NCBI GenBank assembly: GCA_037892765.1
Contig: JBBKBW010000033.1
Source: Clostridium_AQ sp900552125
Lineage (GTDB): Bacteria > Bacillota_I > Bacilli_A > Erysipelotrichales > Erysipelotrichaceae
Reading direction: 5' to 3' (one strand)
DNA length: 32,671 nucleotides
Of this stretch, positions 14,863 to 23,238 are shown piece after piece. The notes under the pieces are model-generated. The model had not been told where the DNA came from. It searched no databases and saw only the letters and a program-made list of their open reading frames with translations. Position numbers and translations under genes: made by a program. Within the stretch, counting starts at the first letter, position 1. Each line of letters opens with the position of its first letter.

Positions 14863-14907
14863 CGTGTGGCCTGTGTGCGTAAATCCAGCAGAGAGGCTAC
14901 ACGTTTT
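14863..14907 (+). promoter_or_regulatory. Leader RNA motif copy 2, guanidine-IV (mepA-motif) riboswitch candidate
   Basis: CGTGTGGCC (14863-14871) pairs with GGCTACACG (14895-14903), nine pairs with one G-U, followed by TTTT. The loop holds TGCGTAAATCCAG (14876-14888), one base different from copy 1. Two tandem copies before one gene suggest a two-step or steeper switch. The same bases can be read as a 19-codon frame starting at 14855 (ATG AAA AGC), but no good ribosome site precedes it. Confidence 0.55.
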
Positions 14908-14928
14908 ATATTGAATAGGAAGGTGGTT

Positions 14929-16329
14929 ATGTTGGAAAATTCAAATCAGTTTTTAGGGACAGAACGTATTGGAAAATTAATGACACAGTATGCAGTTCCT
15001 TGTATTATTTCTCTTTTGGTTGGTGCACTTTATAATATCGTAGATCAGCTGTTTATTGCGAATGCTAGTTATCTTGGGTCTTATGGAAATGCGGCTAATA
15101 CGGTAGTATTTCCACTTACTGTAGTAGCTTTAGCTATTGCGGTTATGATTGGCGATGGATGTTGTGCATTTGTCAGTATTAGTCTTGGAAAGGGGGAAAC
15201 AGATGTTGCGAAAAAAAGTGTAGGAAATGCTGTTATAATGAGTGTTGTAAGCAGTTTAGTTTTAATGGTAATTTATCTGGTTTTCCAAAATCAGATTATT
15301 GCCATGTTTGGTGGAACGGTAAATGAAGAAACATTTTATTATGCTAAAGAATATTTCTTTTATATTAGTTTAGGTATTCCATTTTATATGTTTGGACAGG
15401 CAATGAATCCTGTTATTCGTGCTGATGGCAGTCCAAAGTTTGCGATGGTCTCTACTTTAGCTGGTGCAATTACAAATATTATTCTTGATCCTGTATTTAT
15501 TTTTGTTTTTAGATGGGGAATGATGGGAGCTGCTGTAGCTACAGTGATTGGTCAAATCCTAACAGCACTTCTTTCCATTTGGCATATCTTGCATATGAAA
15601 ATAATTAAACCACATAAAACAGATTTTCATATGGATAGAAAAATATGTGGTAGGACACTAATATTAGGAATAACAAGTTTTCTTTCTCAGATATCTTTAG
15701 TTGCAGCCATGGCCGCAATCAATAATATGTTAAAGAAATATGGAGCTATGGATGAAATCTTTAGTCAGCCACAATATGCACAGATACCAATGGCTGTAGT
15801 TGGGATTGTAATGAAATTCTTCCAAATTGTTATATCGATTGTTGTTGGAATGGCGGCAGGCTGTATTCCTATTGTTGGCTTTAATATGGGGGCTGGTAAA
15901 AAAGAACGTGTTAAAAAACTATTTACTAATCTATTAATTGCGGAAGGAATTGTTGGTGCAATTGCGTTTATAATTGTTGAGTTCTTCCCTCAGCAATTAA
16001 TTTCCATTTTTGGCGCAGCAAATGAAAGCACTTATTATACTGAATTTGCTATTCGAGCATTCCGTATTTATTTATGTATGATTATTTTTGCATGTATAAA
16101 TAAAGCCTGTTTTATTCTCTTACAGGCGATGGGAAAAGCATTTGCTTCTACTGCACTTTCCATGATTCGTGAAGTTGTATTTGGTGTTGGTTTTGCACTT
16201 TTATTACCAGTTTTTCTTGGTTTAGATGGGGTACTTTATTCTATGCCTGTATCAGATATTTTGACTTTTATAATCGCATTATTTTTGATTTATCGTACAT
16301 ATAAAGAGTTACGTGTAAAGGAGGAATAA
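14929..16329 (+). CDS. MATE family multidrug/cation exporter (MepA-like)
   Basis: A 466-residue protein with about twelve membrane helices in two similar halves, as in MATE antiporters that expel organic cations using Na+ or H+. Family features are the N-terminal GKLMTQYAVPCIISLLVGAL, the IVDQLFIA segment, PVIRADGSPKFAM in the first half and the matching FILLQAMGKAFAST in the second. The ATG at 14929 is chosen because AGGAAGGTGG lies just upstream. An in-frame GTG at 14866 falls inside the leader hairpin and is rejected. The tandem leader motif suggests induction by guanidine or a related cation. A kinase-like gene follows after one base. Confidence 0.92.
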   Translation: MLENSNQFLGTERIGKLMTQYAVPCIISLLVGALYNIVDQLFIANASYLGSYGNAANTVVFPLTVVALAIAVMIGDGCCAFVSISLGKGETDVAKKSVGNAVIMSVVSSLVLMVIYLVFQNQIIAMFGGTVNEETFYYAKEYFFYISLGIPFYMFGQAMNPVIRADGSPKFAMVSTLAGAITNIILDPVFIFVFRWGMMGAAVATVIGQILTALLSIWHILHMKIIKPHKTDFHMDRKICGRTLILGITSFLSQISLVAAMAAINNMLKKYGAMDEIFSQPQYAQIPMAVVGIVMKFFQIVISIVVGMAAGCIPIVGFNMGAGKKERVKKLFTNLLIAEGIVGAIAFIIVEFFPQQLISIFGAANESTYYTEFAIRAFRIYLCMIIFACINKACFILLQAMGKAFASTALSMIREVVFGVGFALLLPVFLGLDGVLYSMPVSDILTFIIALFLIYRTYKELRVKEE

Positions 16330-16330
16330 C

Positions 16331-16909
16331 ATGAGGAATCGAATCATAACAATAAGTCGTGAATTTGGAAGTGGGGGGCGAACAATTGGAAAAATGGTAG
16401 CTGAAAAATTAAATATACCATGCTATGATAGTGAGCTAATACAAAAAATTGCGCAAGAAAGCGGATTTACAGAGAATTATGTAAAAGACACAGATGAATC
16501 ATCACTCTCAAAATTTATGTCTACTGCTTTTTCATCACGGACTTTCGGTTTAACGAATGAAGATTACTTATGGGAAATACAGCAGAAGGTTATTATTGAT
16601 TTAGCTCAGAAAGAATCCTGTGTTATTGTAGGAAGATGTGCAGATTACGTTCTTAGAGAAAAGGCAGATTGTCTAAAAGTATTCATTCATGCAAGTACGG
16701 AATTTAGAGCTAATAGAATTGTTAGTATCTATGGTGAAAGAACGGAATCACCTGAACAGCGTATAAAAGAAAAAGATAAAAGAAGAGCTGCTTATCATCG
16801 TTTTTATACAGATATGAAATGGGAATATGCAAAAAACTATGATGTATCTCTAGATAGCGGAAGATTAGGAATTGATCGATGTGTCGATATTATAGTATCA
16901 CTATACTAA
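16331..16909 (+). CDS. Cytidylate-kinase-like P-loop protein
   Basis: A 192-residue nucleoside-kinase-like protein. It has the P-loop ISREFGSGGRTIGK at the N-terminus, which is the cytidylate-kinase-like (AAA_26) form with GSGGRTIG instead of GPAGSGKS. CYDSELIQKIA, CVIVGRCADYVL, FIHASTEFRANRI and the lid segment KEKDKRRAAYHRFYTDMKW follow. The real cytidylate kinase is about 220 residues and differs in the P-loop, so the substrate here is open. The start codon is one base past the MATE stop and its AAGGAGG lies inside the end of the MATE gene, so the two are translated together. Confidence 0.8.
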   Translation: MRNRIITISREFGSGGRTIGKMVAEKLNIPCYDSELIQKIAQESGFTENYVKDTDESSLSKFMSTAFSSRTFGLTNEDYLWEIQQKVIIDLAQKESCVIVGRCADYVLREKADCLKVFIHASTEFRANRIVSIYGERTESPEQRIKEKDKRRAAYHRFYTDMKWEYAKNYDVSLDSGRLGIDRCVDIIVSLY

Positions 16910-16927
16910 ATCAAACAAGATAAAAAG

Positions 16928-16952
16928 CAGTATCGTTATGATACTGTTTTTT
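16928..16952 (+). terminator. Terminator of the MATE-kinase operon
   Basis: CAGTATC (16928-16934) and GATACTG (16940-16946) with a 5-base loop, followed by six T residues. An A-run before it makes it usable from the minus strand too, where the AlkD-like gene ends at 16958. Confidence 0.9.
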
Positions 16953-16957
16953 AGGAC

Positions 16958-17617
16958 TTATAAATACTTGCTGGCTTCTTTAATACTTAAATTAGCCATT
17001 TGATCGCTGTATTTGCTTATAAAAGCTTTTACATATTCTGGATTTGTTTTTGAATAATCACGTAGACTCCAGCCAATAGCTTTATTGATAAAGAATTCAT
17101 CACTTCCAAAGTTATTTACTAAAATCTTTTCTAGTAATTCTGTATTTGTTTTATCTTTTCTACATAGCTGATGATCAATTGCGGTACGACGTAACCAGAA
17201 ATCTTCGTCTTTTGACCATTCCAGCATTAAATCATTAACTCGTTCATCCCTTAAACCAATATCACCAATGATACGATCAAAGGAGTCTATGGTATCCCAC
17301 CATTGTTTTACTTTAATATATTGTCTTATATGTGGAATATCTTCGTAAGATAAATATGCTTTCATAGTATTCAGATAATCACATACAAAATACTGTAATT
17401 CTCGATATTCATCTTTATAACACATGTCTAATAAATTCCAGTCTATACATTTCAGTTTCTTTTCTTCTCTTAAAAATTGTTTATAAAGGTTTCTTCTTTT
17501 AGGTGTAGGAATACCATAAAATTCAAACTGATTACGTAAATATTTTGACATAGCAATGGCTTTTTCTTTATCTTGATGTAAGATAAACTGATTTTTAATC
17601 TCTTGATATTTATTCAT
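16958..17617 (-). CDS. AlkD-like DNA alkylation repair protein
   Basis: A 219-residue all-helical HEAT-repeat DNA glycosylase-like protein of the AlkD family, which removes bulky or cationic alkylated purines. The family hallmarks are kept: KQWWDTIDSFD (Trp and catalytic Asp), FWLRRTAIDHQL and INKAIGWSLRDYSK. The ATG at 17617 is preferred since AAGGAG, inside the last codons of the upstream GNAT gene, precedes it. The gap to that gene's stop is five bases, so translation is coupled. The alternative, an AlkC/AlkD relative without glycosylase activity, is less likely given the intact WWD region. Confidence 0.88.
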   Translation of the reverse strand: MNKYQEIKNQFILHQDKEKAIAMSKYLRNQFEFYGIPTPKRRNLYKQFLREEKKLKCIDWNLLDMCYKDEYRELQYFVCDYLNTMKAYLSYEDIPHIRQYIKVKQWWDTIDSFDRIIGDIGLRDERVNDLMLEWSKDEDFWLRRTAIDHQLCRKDKTNTELLEKILVNNFGSDEFFINKAIGWSLRDYSKTNPEYVKAFISKYSDQMANLSIKEASKYL

Positions 17618-17622
17618 AACTG

Positions 17623-18219
17623 TTACTCCTTGTTTAAGTTCTCTTCTATAAAATGATGTTCGTACATATTCCAATACTTTTTATATACGAAATCATTAGT
17701 TCCATCAAAATTTAATTGATACATGCGAAATGTAACTGGAAAGTTTTTTGGCTGCCATAATTCTTCATAAGAGTATTGATATTTCATACCTATTGCCTGC
17801 ATGACATGACCGCTTCTTGGATTGTTAATATCATGAGTTGCGGTTATGTATTCAAGTCCATCTTGTTTTACTTGTTTAATGACAGATAGACAAGCTTCAC
17901 TAACAATTCCCTGATGCCAGAATTCTTTTCTAAGGCCATAACCTAAATCATGACTATCCTCCATACTGATATGGACATAACCGATAGGAATATTATCTTC
18001 TTTTAAACAGATTGCATAGTGATAGCCTAAAGATTTTTCATAAACACTAGCATATTGTTTGTAGTAGAAATGCTGTGCTTCATGTAAAGAAGTTAAGGGA
18101 AACCATGGTAAGTAAGTATTAACTTCTAAATCACTATAAATCTGATATAAATAGGGAATATCCTGTTCTGTGAATTTCCTTAAGATAAGGCGTTTTGTTT
18201 CTAATGTAGGTGTATTCAT
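17623..18219 (-). CDS. GNAT N-acetyltransferase, RimJ/RimL type
   Basis: A 198-residue acetyltransferase. The opening TPTLETKRLILRKFTEQDIP is typical of the RimJ/RimL/SpeG-like group, and the fold continues with IPIGYVHISM, DLGYGLRKEFWHQGIVSEA (acetyl-CoA binding) and NNPRSGHVMQAIGMKYQ. The tail beyond about residue 165 is longer than usual. AGGAGG gives the start. It forms a two-gene minus-strand operon with the AlkD-like gene. The substrate is unknown: a ribosomal protein, small amine or antibiotic are all possible. Confidence 0.85.
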   Translation of the reverse strand: MNTPTLETKRLILRKFTEQDIPYLYQIYSDLEVNTYLPWFPLTSLHEAQHFYYKQYASVYEKSLGYHYAICLKEDNIPIGYVHISMEDSHDLGYGLRKEFWHQGIVSEACLSVIKQVKQDGLEYITATHDINNPRSGHVMQAIGMKYQYSYEELWQPKNFPVTFRMYQLNFDGTNDFVYKKYWNMYEHHFIEENLNKE

Positions 18220-18278
18220 TGATAATCCTCCTATTACCTTTTATTATACAGTTTTATTTGGATTTGGAAATAAAAAAG

Positions 18279-18302
18279 TACGACATAGTTGTCTATGTCG
18301 TA
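18279..18302 (-). terminator. Terminator of the TetR-activase-HgdB-like operon
   Basis: Perfect 10-bp stem TACGACATAG/CTATGTCGTA (18279-18288 and 18293-18302) with loop TTGT. Read on the minus strand it is followed by a run of six T residues. Confidence 0.9.
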
Positions 18303-18309
18303 TCATTTA

Positions 18310-19605
18310 TTAAGTACGAGAACCTGCTAGTTCTTTTTGTGTTTCAGTAGCAACTTTTGCATCTTCTTGAGCAAAGCGCTGAGTCAAGCGTGCATTACTT
18401 AACATTAGTTTTAAACGGTTTTCCTGGTTCACTTTTGTAGCACTGGGGTCATAGTCAATTGCGACAATGTTTGCCATAGGATAAATATCTTTGATTTTTC
18501 TTGACATACCTTTTGCGACAATGTGATTTGGAAGACATCCAAATGGCTGACAACAAACAATATTGTTTACTCCGCTTTTAATTAGCGCAACCATTTCACT
18601 AGTAAGAAGCCATCCTTCTCCCATTTTAACACCACGATTGATGATTCCCTCACTGCTTTCGATTACTTCAGTAAAACGATCAGGAGCACGGAAAACACCT
18701 TGTTTATTAATAACTTTAATCGCTTTTTCCTGTAAATACATGATGTAGTGCTTAGCTAATTTTACGATTGGATAAGCTTTTTTATTTCGGTTATAGTATT
18801 CATGGTCAATAAGTGTATTTTCTAGACAATATAAACCGAAATCTAGAACACCAGTAACAACTGGTTCGCATCCTTCCTGGATTAAGAATTCTTCTAATTC
18901 ATTATTTCCTAAAGGTGCATATTTCATATAGATTTCTCCAACGATACCGACTTGAATTTTAGCTTCATTTCTTCTTGGAAGATCCGCAAAGTCTTTTAAC
19001 ATTTCTTTATAGTTTTGTTTGATTCTTAAAAAGGAAAGGGAATGGAACTGTTCACAGATTGTTTCTACCCAAGTTGTGACAAGGGCATCAGTGCTTCCTT
19101 TTTCAATTTCATATGGTTTACATTGATTTTTGATCCACATTAAGGTATCCGCATAAACAAATCCAAATGCTATTTTTACTAACATTTTTGGTGTCATGCT
19201 GAAACCACTGTTTTTCTCTAAATTAGAGAAGTTGACTGAGATAACAGGAACATTTGGGAAGCCTGCTTGAACTAAAGCTTTTCGTAATAAATGAATATAG
19301 TTAGATGCACGACATCCTCCACCTGTCTGAGTGATTGCTAGGGCGATATGATCCGTATCATATTTGCCACTTTTTAATGCATCAATCATTTGTCCGATGA
19401 CTAACAATGCAGGATAACAAGTATCATTATGTACATGCTGTAAACCAGCATCAATGATTTGCTGTCCTTCTGTTTTCAGAATTTCTACATTGTAGCCTTC
19501 TTCTCTCAGGATTTTTTCTAAAAAGGCAAAATGTATTGGCAACATCATCGGAACTAGAATTTTGTGAGTTTTTTTCATTTCTTTTGTAAATTCTACATGA
19601 GCCAT
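18310..19605 (-). CDS. HgdB-like 2-hydroxyacyl-CoA dehydratase family protein
   Basis: A 431-residue protein resembling the C-terminal part of long activase-dehydratase fusions of Bacillota (COG3581-like). Such proteins bind iron-sulfur clusters and receive electrons from an ATP-driven activase. Conserved cysteines are C63 (NDTCYPALLV), C98 (TGGGCRASNY) and C351/C352/C357 (CCQPFGCLPNH). These are enough for one or more clusters, but the substrate is unknown. The start codon is two bases after the stop of the activase gene. In many relatives the two reading frames are one protein of about 1400 residues; 976 plus 431 gives that length, so this is a split version. It may act as a reductase of the double-cubane type rather than a dehydratase. 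Confidence 0.75.
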   Translation of the reverse strand: MAHVEFTKEMKKTHKILVPMMLPIHFAFLEKILREEGYNVEILKTEGQQIIDAGLQHVHNDTCYPALLVIGQMIDALKSGKYDTDHIALAITQTGGGCRASNYIHLLRKALVQAGFPNVPVISVNFSNLEKNSGFSMTPKMLVKIAFGFVYADTLMWIKNQCKPYEIEKGSTDALVTTWVETICEQFHSLSFLRIKQNYKEMLKDFADLPRRNEAKIQVGIVGEIYMKYAPLGNNELEEFLIQEGCEPVVTGVLDFGLYCLENTLIDHEYYNRNKKAYPIVKLAKHYIMYLQEKAIKVINKQGVFRAPDRFTEVIESSEGIINRGVKMGEGWLLTSEMVALIKSGVNNIVCCQPFGCLPNHIVAKGMSRKIKDIYPMANIVAIDYDPSATKVNQENRLKLMLSNARLTQRFAQEDAKVATETQKELAGSRT

Positions 19606-19607
19606 AC

Positions 19608-22538
19608 TTATTTCTCCCTTTCTTCCATTGCCGCTTGTAATGAACGACAGCGGATTTTTACTGCACCAAGGTTATCAACCTCATCAATTTTAATTTGAGT
19701 GTATAATTTGTTATTGCTTCTTAAGATTTCTTTTACTTCATCTGTTGTGATGGCATCAATTCCACAGCCAAAGCTAACTAATTGAATTAACTCCATATGT
19801 TTTTGATGGGCTACGAATTGTGCCGCATTATACATTCTTGCATGATAAGTCCATTGATTTAGTACTTGAACACTAGGTAAAACCGGCTGTTTTTCTATAC
19901 TGTCTTCACTGATGACCACAAATCCAAGGTTATTTAATAATCGATGAATTCCATGATTGATCTGAGGATCAACGTGATATGGACGTCCTGCTAGAACAAT
20001 GGTATCCAAGTTATGCTCTTTTGCATAAGCAAGAGCTTTTTTACCTTCATCCTTTATGCGTTGTTTAAATTCGTGATATTCAGCATATGCATGTTTGCTA
20101 GCTGTTTGAATTTCCTTTAATGAAATATCCATCTGACGATCATTAAAATATTCAAATATTTTTTGTTGGAATACCATTGGATCTTCCATATAAACATAAG
20201 GATATAAGAAATTAATATTTTCAACATCCATATTTCCTTCAATAACTTCTGGGTAATAAGCGACAACCGGACAGTTAAAGTGATTGTCACTCATAGTTTC
20301 ATTTACATTATAAGTCATACATGGATAGAAGATTGTATCAATACCTTTATTGATCAATGACTGGATATGTCCATGTACCAGTTTTGCAGGATAACATACG
20401 GTATCACTTGGAATTGTATGCTGTCCTAAAGAATACAGAGCCTTACTAGAAGGATCACTTAAGACAACTTCATAGCCAAGATTTGTAAAGAAAGAATGCC
20501 AGAATGGTAAAGTATCATACATATTCAATACCAAAGGAATTCCGATTTTTCCACGAACTCCGCTAACTGGTTTTAAATTTCTCAACTGTTCATATTTAAA
20601 TTCATAAAGGTTAGGCAGTTTTTCTTTACTTACTGTACCACGAATTGGTCTTTCACATTTATTACCGGCAATAAGCTTGTTGTTATCTGAGAATGTATTT
20701 ACTGTTAGAGAACAGTGGTTTGTACATAGCTGACAAGTAAATGCCTGTGAAGAATGAGTAAAGTTATGAACTGCTTCTTTATCTAAAATCGTAGAATGGT
20801 CGATGTTTTTATCTTTCGCAATTAATGCTGCACCAAAGGCACCCATTAAATGAGATATACTAGGGCGAATTACATTTCTTCCTAGCTCTAATTCAAAGCT
20901 TCGCAATACTGTATCATTTAAGAATGTACCACCTTGTACAACGATATTTTTTCCAATATCATCTGGGCTTTTAGCACGAATAACTTTATATAAAGCATTC
21001 TTTACTACACTCATACATAGGCCAGCTGAAATATCTTCCATGGTGGCACCATTCTTTTGTGCCTGTTTTACACTGGAATTCATGAATACTGTACAGCGAG
21101 TACCTAAATCGACAGGGTGTTTTCCTTTTAACCCCATCTTCGCAAATTCCTGAATTTCATAACCCATGCTATGAGCAAATGTTTCAATAAAGCTTCCACA
21201 TCCGCTGGAACATGCTTCATTTAGTAAGATGTCATCAATAGTGTTATCGCGTATACGGAAACATTTCATATCCTGTCCACCAATGTCGATGATAAAATCA
21301 ACATTTGGATTAAAATGTTTAGCCGCATGATAATGGGCAATCGTTTCTACTACTCCAACATCAAGGTGGAAAGCATGCTTGATTAATTCTTCTCCATAAC
21401 CAGTTACAGCACTATGAACAATCTGGATACGATCTTCCATCATGCCATAGATTTTTTCTAATTCTCGCTGAATTACATCCACTGGATTTCCTTTGTTGTT
21501 GGCATAGCTTTCATATAAAATCTTACAATCTTCATCAAGAAGTACTACTTTCGTCGTTGTACTTCCAGCATCAATTCCTAAATAAGCTTTTCCTTTATAT
21601 GTATGTATGTCATTACTGTCAACCTTAGCGGCAGTATGACGTTTCTTAAATTCTTCGTATTCCTCATCATTCGCAAATAGAGGTGGAAGTCCAGTTGTGA
21701 CTACTTTCATAGCAGCCATAGCTTCCATTTTTGATAATATTTCATCATAGCTATAGGCTTCCGTTTCATTAGATGCATAAACTGCACTTCCTAAAGCTAC
21801 AAAATAAGGAGATAATTCCGGGAAGTTAGCTTCATCATCCTGTAGATGAAGTGTATCTTTAAATCGTTCCTGCAATCCTTTTAAGAAATGCAAAGGACCA
21901 CCTAAAAATAAAACATTTCCCTCGATTTTTCTTCCTTGTGCTAATCCGGCAATACTTTGATCGACAACTGCCTGAAAAATACTTGCGGCAAGATTGGATT
22001 TTTCACAACCCTGATTAATTAGAGGCTGAATATCACTTTTCGCAAATACACCACAGCGTGATGCGATTGGATATAAAGTAGTATGTTCTAAAGAGAGCTT
22101 ATCCATTGTTTCTAGATCCACATCTAATAGACTTGCCATCTGATCGATAAATGCTCCGGTTCCTCCTGCACAGGTAGAGTTCATTCTTTCTTCCATAGCA
22201 CCTTTTAGAAAGATGATCTTCGCATCTTCTCCACCTAGTTCAATAACGACATCTGTTGTCGGATAATATTTACGTACAGCCTGTGCTGTCGCAAATACTT
22301 CTTGAACGAAAGGAAAGCCAGCATCATTCGCAATTCCTAATCCAGCACTTCCTGTGATCGCAAGTGAAATTCTTTTTCCGTCAAGCAGGCTTTTAAGCTC
22401 TTTTAGTTTTGAGACACTCATTTGCCGTACTTTTGATTTGTGGCGTTCATAGCTCTTATAAATAATATTGTCGTATTCATCTAATACAACGGCTTTTAGA
22501 GTTGTAGAACCTACATCAATTCCCAGTTTGTATGTCAT
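19608..22538 (-). CDS. Double BadF/BcrA-type ATPase (activase) with DUF2229-like region
   Basis: A 976-residue protein. Two ASKHA-fold activase domains (about 1-290 and 316-580) each start with a phosphate loop (LGIDVGSTTLK; LGIDAGSTTTK). Each keeps both cysteines that hold the [4Fe-4S] cluster in HgdC-type homodimers: C123 and C162, then C443 and C482. One chain can thus form the dimer-like activase by itself. A Cys motif (C602, C605, C609, C628) follows, then a DUF2229-like region. Such activases hydrolyse ATP to drive low-potential electrons into a dehydratase or reductase, here presumably the adjacent HgdB-like protein. AAGGAG sets the start, three bases past the TetR stop. Confidence 0.85.
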   Translation of the reverse strand: MTYKLGIDVGSTTLKAVVLDEYDNIIYKSYERHKSKVRQMSVSKLKELKSLLDGKRISLAITGSAGLGIANDAGFPFVQEVFATAQAVRKYYPTTDVVIELGGEDAKIIFLKGAMEERMNSTCAGGTGAFIDQMASLLDVDLETMDKLSLEHTTLYPIASRCGVFAKSDIQPLINQGCEKSNLAASIFQAVVDQSIAGLAQGRKIEGNVLFLGGPLHFLKGLQERFKDTLHLQDDEANFPELSPYFVALGSAVYASNETEAYSYDEILSKMEAMAAMKVVTTGLPPLFANDEEYEEFKKRHTAAKVDSNDIHTYKGKAYLGIDAGSTTTKVVLLDEDCKILYESYANNKGNPVDVIQRELEKIYGMMEDRIQIVHSAVTGYGEELIKHAFHLDVGVVETIAHYHAAKHFNPNVDFIIDIGGQDMKCFRIRDNTIDDILLNEACSSGCGSFIETFAHSMGYEIQEFAKMGLKGKHPVDLGTRCTVFMNSSVKQAQKNGATMEDISAGLCMSVVKNALYKVIRAKSPDDIGKNIVVQGGTFLNDTVLRSFELELGRNVIRPSISHLMGAFGAALIAKDKNIDHSTILDKEAVHNFTHSSQAFTCQLCTNHCSLTVNTFSDNNKLIAGNKCERPIRGTVSKEKLPNLYEFKYEQLRNLKPVSGVRGKIGIPLVLNMYDTLPFWHSFFTNLGYEVVLSDPSSKALYSLGQHTIPSDTVCYPAKLVHGHIQSLINKGIDTIFYPCMTYNVNETMSDNHFNCPVVAYYPEVIEGNMDVENINFLYPYVYMEDPMVFQQKIFEYFNDRQMDISLKEIQTASKHAYAEYHEFKQRIKDEGKKALAYAKEHNLDTIVLAGRPYHVDPQINHGIHRLLNNLGFVVISEDSIEKQPVLPSVQVLNQWTYHARMYNAAQFVAHQKHMELIQLVSFGCGIDAITTDEVKEILRSNNKLYTQIKIDEVDNLGAVKIRCRSLQAAMEEREK

Positions 22539-22541
22539 AGG

Positions 22542-23123
22542 CTACTCCTTTCTTTCTAACAGTTTGTACATCGCATACTTTAATTCCGGTACCATTTCAT
22601 CGATAGGACCAGGCTGTTCATAGGCTATTGCATTGAAACAGACAAAGCCAATTACTTCCATCGCCATTAAGAAACGATTACAGGTTTTTTGTCTTGGTTC
22701 ATCTTCCTGCTGCATCAGCTCTAAAAACTGAGGCATACGTTCCACATAGGAAGCAACTTTATTGCGATGTTCTTTTGTATCTAATATGGAAGCAATGTTT
22801 CTTTGAATGCTGCGCAATACTTTTGGATTTTGAATATAAAATGCAATCAGCTCATCAATAAACGCATGTTTCCAGCAGATATTGTTCTGTATAGAAAGTT
22901 CATAAGAGTGGTTTAAGATATCGTTTATTAGCATACCATGCTGCTTAGTAAGAATTTGGGAAATTAATTCCTGCTTATCCTTGTAGTAGACATAAAAAGT
23001 CCCTTTCGCAACATTAGCTTTTTTTACGATATCATTCACTGAAGTTGTCTCTACCCCTTGTTCACGAAAGAGGATTGCGGCAGCTTCTTGAATACGCATT
23101 CGTTTATCAATGGTTTTATCCAC
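22542..23123 (-). CDS. TetR/AcrR family transcriptional regulator
   Basis: A 193-residue regulator. The N-terminal HTH (IQEAAAILFREQGVETTSVN then VKKANVAKGTFYVYYKDKQEL) is a textbook TetR DNA-binding domain. The ligand domain (about 60-193) shows no recognisable specificity. It starts with GTG at 23123, supported by AAGGAAG eight bases upstream. It is the first gene of the operon with the activase and HgdB-like genes. Palindromes at 23142-23155 and 23167-23185 overlap its promoter, so it probably represses its own operon and answers to a substrate or product of that system, perhaps an acyl-CoA. Confidence 0.9.
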   Translation of the reverse strand: MDKTIDKRMRIQEAAAILFREQGVETTSVNDIVKKANVAKGTFYVYYKDKQELISQILTKQHGMLINDILNHSYELSIQNNICWKHAFIDELIAFYIQNPKVLRSIQRNIASILDTKEHRNKVASYVERMPQFLELMQQEDEPRQKTCNRFLMAMEVIGFVCFNAIAYEQPGPIDEMVPELKYAMYKLLERKE

Positions 23124-23141
23124 AAAAACACTTCCTTTATT

Positions 23142-23155
23142 TATACAATTGTATA
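23142..23155. promoter_or_regulatory. Palindrome near the TetR transcription start
   Basis: Perfect 14-bp palindrome TATACAATTGTATA, 18 bases from the tetR start codon. It overlaps the edge of the candidate -10 (TAAACT, 23155-23160 on the minus strand). Confidence 0.55.
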
Positions 23156-23166
23156 GTTTATACCTT

Positions 23167-23185
23167 TATTGACCATCGGTCAATA
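23167..23185. promoter_or_regulatory. TetR-type operator over the -35
   Basis: Perfect 8-3-8 inverted repeat TATTGACC-ATC-GGTCAATA. Its minus-strand TTGACC (23178-23183) is the -35 of a promoter with 17-bp spacing to TAAACT. The size and symmetry fit TetR-family sites. Confidence 0.75.
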
Positions 23186-23238
23186 GATAAGCTTCTTTTT
23201 TGTATGAAAATTTTATAGAATAAAATTATATAAATCTC

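Noticed and set aside
14866..14928. N-terminal extension of the MATE protein from a GTG at 14866
   Set aside because: The segment is the second leader hairpin. The ATG at 14929 has a strong ribosome site and matches the usual MATE N-terminus.
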